Source of the DNA: Branchiostoma belcheri
Lineage: Eukaryota > Chordata > Leptocardii > Amphioxiformes > Branchiostomatidae
NCBI RefSeq assembly: GCF_001625305.1
Contig: NW_017803923.1
Location: forward strand, 1-64,000
Length of the DNA: 64,000 bases
Direction: 5' to 3'
Both the position numbers and the translations under genes were made by a program. Numbering within the stretch: position 1 is the first letter of the stretch; each line of letters opens with the position of its first letter. The notes beneath the pieces are model-generated. The model did not search any database, was not told the origin of the DNA, and saw only the letters and a list, made by a program, of their open reading frames with translations. Below are positions 57,801-64,000 of this stretch, one piece after another.

Positions 57801-60800
57801 TTATCCCTGTTTGTTTCGAGTTTCCACTGTGTGAGCCAGTTTGATACAGAGCACAGGTCTCTGTTAAGTGAGGTGACTACACGTTGGATTGATCTGTTAC
57901 TGATGTACAGAGAAGTATCGTCAGCGAACAAGTTTGGAGAACACTGTGTGCAACAAGATGTTATGTCGTTGATATACAGAATGAACAGGGTGGGATGAAT
58001 AGGGTGGGCCCAAGAACGAACCCTTGGGGGACGCCGGCAAGAGGCGATTTCCATTCGGATGTTCCGTCCTGTATAACCACACGTTGTCGCCTTTCGGACA
58101 GATAGCTGTGGAACCATTGGAGGATAGGTCCGCGTATTCCGTGGGCACATAGATTGGCAAGGAGACCTTTGTGCCAGACCTTGTCGAATGCTTTCCTCAG
58201 GTCAAGGAAAACACATCCCACGACTTCCCCTCTGTCCATTGCCCTGCTCCATTCATCTTCCAGGCGGGCCAGTTGAAGCGTGGTGTTGTCCTTTTGTCCT
58301 GAATCCGCTCTGGTTCTGGGACAATATCGGGGTGATTTGTTGCATTAGGTATTTATTTATTAGTGTTTCCAGCACTTTTGGGACTGTGTTGAGCAGAGAC
58401 ATTGGTCTCTAGTTATTTGCATGGTGGCGGTCTCCGGCCTTGTAGATAGGCGTTACATTAGCCCCTTCCCAACCAGAAGGGACCTATCTAAAGGTAAGTG
58501 ATGTGTTAAAGAGCCGTGTTAGGGGTGCAGATATGGTGTCTGCTACCTGTCTTAGGAGGTATGGAGTGATATCATCCGGGCCGCATGATTTTCCGGTCTT
58601 TAGGGTTTTGAGTTGCTGCCGTACCTCATCTTCAGTCAGTTGGATTGTGTCTAGGGTTGTTTCAGGGGTAATGCTGGGCTGGAAAGTGGGAGCGGGTCGT
58701 TTCTGTCGTCAAGGTCGGTCTGTTGGCCTGGAGATTCATTATGGTTGTTAGATGGTCGGAATCTCCTAGGGGTAGTCAGTTACTTTTTTTTTTAGTTAAA
58801 GTCACCAAGCACTAGATTTACAGTCTGCGGATTGCTGGTTGCTTTCTGTACTTGCGATTCATATATGTCAAAGAATGAGTTGTCAGATGATGGTGAACGA
58901 TATGTACAATTGATTAAGAGATTTACATTAGACTTTGTTACTTCGCACCATATGGATTCGAGTACATCGTTTTCTAAGTCTGTGCGCCTTCTAGCATATA
59001 ACAGGTTGTCGATATAAATCAATACACCACCACCGTGTCTATTCCTGTCTCTACGGTATAAGTTGTAGCCTTCGAGTTCTATATCGCTATCTTCTATGGC
59101 ATTACTTAGCCAAGTTTCAGTTACACAGAGAATATTTATTAACATTGTCGAGGCTAAAGATCTCAACTCGTCTATCTTTGGTACAAGGCTTCTAGCATTA
59201 AGGTGAGCGATAGTCAGAAAACCCTTGAAACGGAAGTCAGTGCTAAGTAACAGTTCAGACAGGTCTGGTCCAGGGTTTGGGTGTACATCATAGTGTTTAG
59301 TGTTATATCTAAGACTGGTTCCCATTGTCTGGGTTCAGTGGATGAGTTGTCTATGTCTATATATATGCTACAGAAACATATGAACATAGCCATCATTGAT
59401 ACCCAGAGTAGTACTGTATGCATTTTACCAGGATTTGATTTACCCACCATTTTGTTGCACTGTTTGTACATGTACCTATAGGTATATACAGGTGTAAGAA
59501 CTATACCTCCATGTCGAGGCACTTGCCCTCCCCACTGTCTGCGTCAGTCCAATAAGGGGAAAATCAAAGTAGGGAAAATAGTAAACAGGTAAAAGACTGG
59601 AATTTTCTTTCCACGTATAGGTGAAGTAGGTTACCAGGCTCTGATATTTGAGCAGTGAAAATACAAAGAGATTCATTTTGGAGGCTAACAAGATATTTTT
59701 GGGGTGACTGACGTGAGACCTGGGAAAAGGCAATGCTCTCACCACGGCTGACCTCTGACCTCCTCACTTTCGTTCACTCTGTACAGGCAATTAGCTCACC
59801 GGCATGATTTGAACTTTATTTGATAAAAACAACATGGCAGGAGAAAATCCTGAATTGTGATTTTAAAACAGTTTAAAATGCAACGATAAAATGCATTATT
59901 AAAAGTCATTATTGATTAAAATATAGCATATATAATGTGGCGACATGAATATACAATTTTAAGACAGGTTCACATACAAATAATCTGCAGAAGAAGAGTC
60001 TGAAACTCAATTAACTGTTTCTGCCGCATGATTTTGAGAGTTCTGGGAATAAAGGATTGTCTGTGTCTTTCGGTACGACTCAGTGGAACCTTGTAGCTGG
60101 ATGTTTGGCGTCGTAGTTGGTACGTTGACGACCTACCAGGCTCTAGGAACTGTTGACATGGGTGGGTGGCGTCTGTCATCACCCTTCTGAGCTCATGTAC
60201 AGCTGCTTCACACCTGCGTGACTCCAAGGTTTGCAAGTGGTCGTAGGGAATCCCAATAATCCTGCAACAACTGTACAAACCACGAGGCAGTCCTCCCCAC
60301 ACTGATTAACCGTACGCGTACTCCAGTACTGGACGAACAAATATATTGTAGATTTGCAACAGAACGTCTACTGGAAGCCCAACTCGTTTGGACAGTCGCA
60401 AGTAGTGAAGGGAAGGTCGGACCTTGGACAACATGTATTCAATGTGTGTGCCCCACGACAGGTCGTTACTGACGATCACACCGAGAAGTTTGAATGCAGG
60501 AACTCTCTATTGGGAATCACAGACTCCCTACGACAGCTAATAACTATGTCTTTGGTTTTTCCTACGTTTGCTGCCATACTGTGGGACTTAGCCCAAATGT
60601 TATGGCTACTTGCATTTGACCTGGTAGTGATCCCATAAGAAGTTCCGAGTTGGTCAAGTCATCTGCATACTTGACAGGTGTAACACTCTGTGGGATGTTG
60701 TTGTCAAGGCTGTTCATAGCTGGGACAAACAGACATGGCGAGATGATTCCACCCTGAGGTGTTCCAGCTAGCACTGGTCGAGGGGCAGAGATACAAGAAT

Positions 60801-62551
60801 CCCACCGGACACGCTGCACACGGTTACACAACTCCACAGGTTCCCACATGGATGACATCTGTGCGCGCATTGGTTTTCGATTATTTCCTAACTAATTTTA
60901 CGACAAACATACAAAACATCTGGAAAATAAGCAAACATACTCCGTACATTGATTAATGTAATTCCTGATCTTATTTACTGTACCGCAACGCAAGCGGGAG
61001 GTCAATGTTCATGGTTTTTACTGTCACCTCTGTACCGTGAACCTATCATTACAGTTAGTTTTTTTTCTGCACCTGTCACCACCGTGAATATACAGTTCCG
61101 TGAACATGTCCATTTTTCTCAGACGGTTAAAAAATTTGCTACCGTTAGTAGTAGTTATAATGTCGTCATTAGTAGTATTTAGATACCTGCACTGTATAAC
61201 TAATAAGATTGAGATAAGTGTAAAGTAAAGCTGTCGAGGCTAAAAGTGCCCGCGCCAACTTTGATGTCACCTAGCGTCTGAACGGCTAGCGCTAGAACGG
61301 CAAAACTTAGTGACTTTTCCTAAAATATTGCTGGCAACAATTTTCTAACATTGGAATAAGATAATTTTTTTTGTCTTGCCATGGCAACGGGTTTCTGACA
61401 GGCATTTTTTGCTAAATTTAGTAATTCTTGTTTCAACAATAGAATTTTATGGGTTTTATGTCAAGTTACTCATGGTTTCTAATATTAATAACATCCCATG
61501 TCATTTTATGTAAATTTATAATTAAATATGCATAATTAATGCTAATTTGATGAAGTCATAGGCCAAAATCCAAGATGGCGGACCATATCATTAGAACAGG
61601 TATATACAGGTTATTTTCCTTAAAATTTCATCAATACTTCCATTTCTTTTTCCAAAAAAGGTTTACATGAAGGTCTTTAGTATGTTTACATTGTATTTTA
61701 GGCAATATAATGAAAAAAACATTGATGATCCAAGATGGCGGATGTCTTAAATATGCATGACGTCATTTTATGACATCACCGGTGTTGCTATGGGCAACAT
61801 AAGACTTAGTACACTCAATATTCTGTCATAAACACTTTTGGTAAAGTTATGTTGTATACCAGGGAAGTTTTTTTGGAATAACCTATCTAGACCGTTTTGG
61901 CCAATAAAATCACATTAATGACGTCATTATGACGTCATATTACGTCATAACGACATACAAATTGTTGATATATTGTCGCGAGTTCTGAGGGGGGGGTCAA
62001 AAGAGCCCCCCCCCCCCGGTCCCACCATGCTCAAAAAAGCCCGGTCTAGATAGGGTTAAAGTGCTTGTCCTTGTATCTTTGTAAAAAACAAATGGGAGTG
62101 CCAATTTGCCAGGTGCCATTTTTGTAAAGAAAGCTGTCGAGACTCAAAGTGCTTGTCCTTGTATAATTGCAGTGTGATTTAATTAGAATCTTCTATTTTT
62201 GTTTAAGGAGGGAAATATTACATTTGCTCCGAAGCAAATGTTGGCCTTTCTAAATGAAGTAGTAAGATACTACTACCTTTTTTTATTTCTAGCACACTTT
62301 AACCTTACATTAAACTTTTTTTTTTTTACTTCTACACTTTAAAGGTAATAACATTATTTTTCAGATTCACTATGGGCTACAACACGGCGTGATCAGAAAC
62401 GACCGTCCTCATGGTCTTCCACTGGATGAAGTGACCTTACCGCAACAATTAAAAAAGAACGGATACTCGACATACATGGTTGGCAAATGGCATCTAGGGT
62501 TCTGCAAAAAAGAATACATGCCGTTACACAGAGGGTTTGATAAATTCTATG
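51894..62551 (+). CDS. Arylsulfatase B-like sulfatase, exons 1-4 (continues past the window)
   Basis: Hydrolyses sulfate esters, probably on glycosaminoglycans. Exon 1 51894-52036 encodes an N-terminal hydrophobic anchor ([14 protein letters not shown], about residues 17-30). Exon 2 52239-52367 has the metal-binding [15 protein letters not shown]. Exon 3 53411-53501 has the formylglycine signature [12 protein letters not shown]; the cysteine is present. Exon 4 62365-62551 has [20 protein letters not shown] and the FDKFYG end. Splice phases match (2, 2, 0), and the last exon ends in phase 1 at TATG|GTAAGA. Residue order fits the ARSB/I/J group. Intron 3 is about 8.9 kb and filled with mobile elements. 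The signal-anchor start is somewhat unusual for a lysosomal sulfatase. Confidence 0.88.
55065..55140 (+). tRNA. tRNA-like sequence, probably a pseudogene or SINE head
   Basis: Contains an A-box (TAGCTCGGTTGG) and a B-box (GTTCGAACCC) about 50 bp apart, as in a tRNA gene. The acceptor and T stems do not pair well, so an intact tRNA is unlikely. Confidence 0.3.
56251..57688 (+). mobile_element. Family A MITE with nested LINE tail
   Basis: TTAA lies at both ends (56251-56254; 57685-57688), with CCCTACCTAGACCGGGC and CGGTCTAGGTAGGG ends. The interior matches the reference copy at 28709-29587. It is split at 56313-56817 by an insertion with a CTTTTG target duplication (56307-56312 and 56812-56817). 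Confidence 0.85.
56313..56817 (-). mobile_element. 5'-truncated LINE fragment nested in a MITE
   Basis: On the minus strand it starts in coding sequence ([20 protein letters not shown], then [15 protein letters not shown]) and ends in an AAAT microsatellite tail (complement of 56313-56339). The 6-bp target duplication is CTTTTG. It is the innermost of the nested elements here. Confidence 0.65.
59940..60900 (-). mobile_element. LINE reverse transcriptase fragment
   Basis: The minus strand encodes the box [20 protein letters not shown] and [12 protein letters not shown] (about 60775-60655), then a C-terminal part ([20 protein letters not shown] near 60350, then [20 protein letters not shown]). 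Frame breaks make it inactive. It lies in arylsulfatase intron 3. The stretch 60900-61235 holds no gene. Confidence 0.65.
61239..62059 (-). mobile_element. Family A MITE in arylsulfatase intron 3
   Basis: Reverse copy starting near GCTAAAAGTGCCCGCGCCAA and ending CCCGGTCTAGATAGGG with TTAA at 62056-62059. It keeps GACGTCATTATGACGTCAT, AAGATGGCGGACCATATCAT and CATGGCAACGGGTTTCTGAC. The left end lacks the CCCTACCTAGACC repeat. The sequence just outside the right end (AAGTGCTTGTCCTTGTAT) is repeated at 62144-62161. Confidence 0.75.
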
Positions 62552-62645
62552 GTAAGAATACTTTTGTTGTTCCGTTAAGTGTGACTTCATATGCGGCATG
62601 TTTTATCTCAATATGAATGGTATTTTTTATTCACTTGGAAACACA

Positions 62646-63259
62646 ATTGACCACTTTCACACTTCCCATGATGCACCGTCAGGGGTATCGCAAAATGGAA
62701 ATGCGATTTTACGTCATTTCTTTTCTGGAATAAATAAAATTAAATGACAATAAGAATTTTCCGGTAAAAGGTGAAACATTGCAATGCTCAGTATAGACTT
62801 TTACCGGAAAATTCTTATTGTCATTTAACTTTATTTACTCTATAACGTTAATACTTAATATTTTGGACAAAGCATTCATGGCTATGTCCATGTAGTTTCT
62901 TGACCTATTTCAGCGCGATAAAAACAAACATAAACAAGTAAGCTACAGTTAAGTAATCAAGCTGGCGGAGCAGAAAAAAAAGCAAAAACAAAAACAAACC
63001 ATGTGTGGACTGATTCAACTGTTTTACTACAAATCAGGCAACATTTTCCTTTCCTACTAATTCCTAGACTTTAATACTGAACATTGCAATGTTTGCTGGG
63101 CGATAAGAATTCATTAATAAACAGCATTTACCGATTTGAAGCGTGCGAAAAACATTACGGCTTAGTTTTGCGCGCTAGGAAGAATTGACGTAAAATCGCA
63201 TCCGGTCCATTTTGCGATACCCCTGACGGTGCATCATGGGAAGTGTAAAAGTGGTCAAT
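62646..63259. mobile_element. MITE with long inverted ends and internal hairpin (family D)
   Basis: The outer arms ATTGACCACTTTCACACTTC and, in reverse, its complement at 63240-63259 continue through a CCCATGATGCACCGTCAGGG block to TCGCAAAATGG and TTTTACGTCA (arms of about 75 bp, few mismatches). An inner perfect 30-bp inverted repeat lies at 62741-62770 and 62798-62827 with a 27-bp loop. No clear target duplication. It lies in the intron after arylsulfatase exon 4. Confidence 0.7.
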
Positions 63260-63329
63260 GAAACCAAACTTGGAAACTCTTTGATCTTTGCCTTTATAAG
63301 TCTAATAAAACAATTTGAAACTTAGGGCC

Positions 63330-63480
63330 ACCAAAGTATCAGGCAATGGTGTAGTAGTAAAATTAAATCAGAATAATAAATTTGGTGTGATTATGACGTA
63401 ATATGACGTCATTATGACGTCATTTATGTGAGGTTTGTGCAAAAACCGTCAAAATTGTTTTCCATATAACTCGGATAGAT
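63330..63480 (+). repeat. MITE fragment related to families A and B
   Basis: Shares CACCAAAGTATCAGGCAATG, TATGACGTAATATGACGTCA and TATGACGTCATTTATGTGA with the left part of the MITE families; no ends visible. Confidence 0.5.
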
Positions 63481-63531
63481 ACAACCAAACTTTGACAAGA
63501 CTTGTCTATGATAGAATTTTTTAGGTCAATT

Positions 63532-63925
63532 AGGCCATGTTGGATTATATGGATGACATCCTCCGGGAACCCCAAAACTGATGCGCGCCTGCGAATAAAA
63601 AAAAGTTTTGCAAAAAAAAAAGTTGTTTTCATTATGAAATCTACGTGGTTTTGAAGGTTTAACAAATGGCACAGAATATGGTTTGGTGAATAGTCTAGTC
63701 TTTAAGTTCATTTCTTTACAATTTCGTCTTTTTTCGTTTGATTTTGGCATTCTACGACATTGGTATAGTTTTTATTTTTTATTTTTTGTAACTTACGGCA
63801 TATTTTTGCTCATTTTGCAACCGTTTTGTACAATTTACAGTATGGTTTAAAACTTTTTTTAATGGAAACGGCCGAAAATTCATGCGCGCGCGGATGTCAT
63901 CCATATAATCAAATCAACATGGCCT
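63532..63925. mobile_element. Palindromic MITE (family E)
   Basis: Inverted ends: AGGCCATGTTGGATTATATG (63532-63551) with TGACATCC after it, against CATATAATCAAATCAACATG and GCCT (63902-63925), about 30 bp. An AT-rich core carries TGCGCGC motifs on both sides. The minus-strand open frame at 63526-63750 is a by-product of this core. Confidence 0.6.
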
Positions 63926-64000
63926 TACGGGAGCACACTCAGGATTCTTTGACTTTTTTTGAAGCTAAAAACCCTCAAGTCTAGCGACATTCTCTTCCTT

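Larger units (their letters stand above)
55490..59480 (-). mobile_element. CR1-like LINE, nearly full length, with nested MITE
   Basis: On the minus strand: a hydrophobic N-terminus ([16 protein letters not shown], about 59455), a 2A-like DVHPNPGP (59289-59266), endonuclease ([50 protein letters not shown], to 58792), and RT ([20 protein letters not shown] near 58205; [12 protein letters not shown] near 58025; [12 protein letters not shown] near 57930). The C-terminus (55982-55680) reads [17 protein letters not shown] and [10 protein letters not shown]-like. A TTAA-flanked MITE occupies 56251-57688 within the C-terminal coding region. Frameshifts are present. It lies in arylsulfatase intron 3, antisense to that gene. 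Confidence 0.75.

Overview
The window is eukaryotic: genes are split by GT-AG introns, there is no operon structure, most of the sequence is AT-rich and non-coding, and much of it is mobile elements nested in one another. Gene content (Golgi-type sulfotransferase, GT10 fucosyltransferase, arylsulfatase B-like sulfatase), many Penelope and CR1-like fragments and a LINE tail ending in an ATACAGATACAGAT-like repeat all suggest a marine invertebrate, probably a lancelet (Branchiostoma). That assignment is inference. Two 20-N blocks mark assembly gaps.

Layout. 1-3010: a Penelope tail, then a non-LTR element with a second LINE inside it. 4574-6953: the first two exons of an unidentified type II membrane protein (+). 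7040-19150: mostly repeats (a tRNA-derived SINE, MITEs, two LINE bodies). 20345-27029: a complete six-coding-exon carbohydrate sulfotransferase gene (-), with MITEs in two introns and one touching its stop codon. 26115-32216: LINE, Penelope and MITE copies. 32217-44171: a 12-kb DNA transposon with matching inverted ends and TTAA target duplications. 44172-46240: the rest of the interrupted MITE, then a degenerate LINE. 46556-47848: an intronless alpha-1,3-fucosyltransferase (+). 50140-51170: two Penelope copies head to head. 51894-62551 and onward: the first four exons of an arylsulfatase (+), whose 8.9-kb third intron holds a CR1-like LINE, a MITE and other elements.

The main finding is the 11,955-bp element at 32217-44171. 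It carries two convergent multi-exon genes. One encodes an AT-hook/DDE transposase of the Kolobok type, with one nonsense codon and one frameshift. The other encodes an acidic, RGG-rich protein ending in the cysteine-rich domain otherwise known from the C-terminus of the P2X7 receptor. The element sits in a TTAA inside an older MITE, so both boundaries and the empty site can be read directly.

The host genes share a theme: the sulfotransferase and fucosyltransferase add, and the sulfatase removes, groups on glycans. The abundant TTAA-flanked MITEs carry TGACGTCA (CRE) and AAGATGGCGG (YY1-like) motifs and lie in introns of, or beside, these genes.
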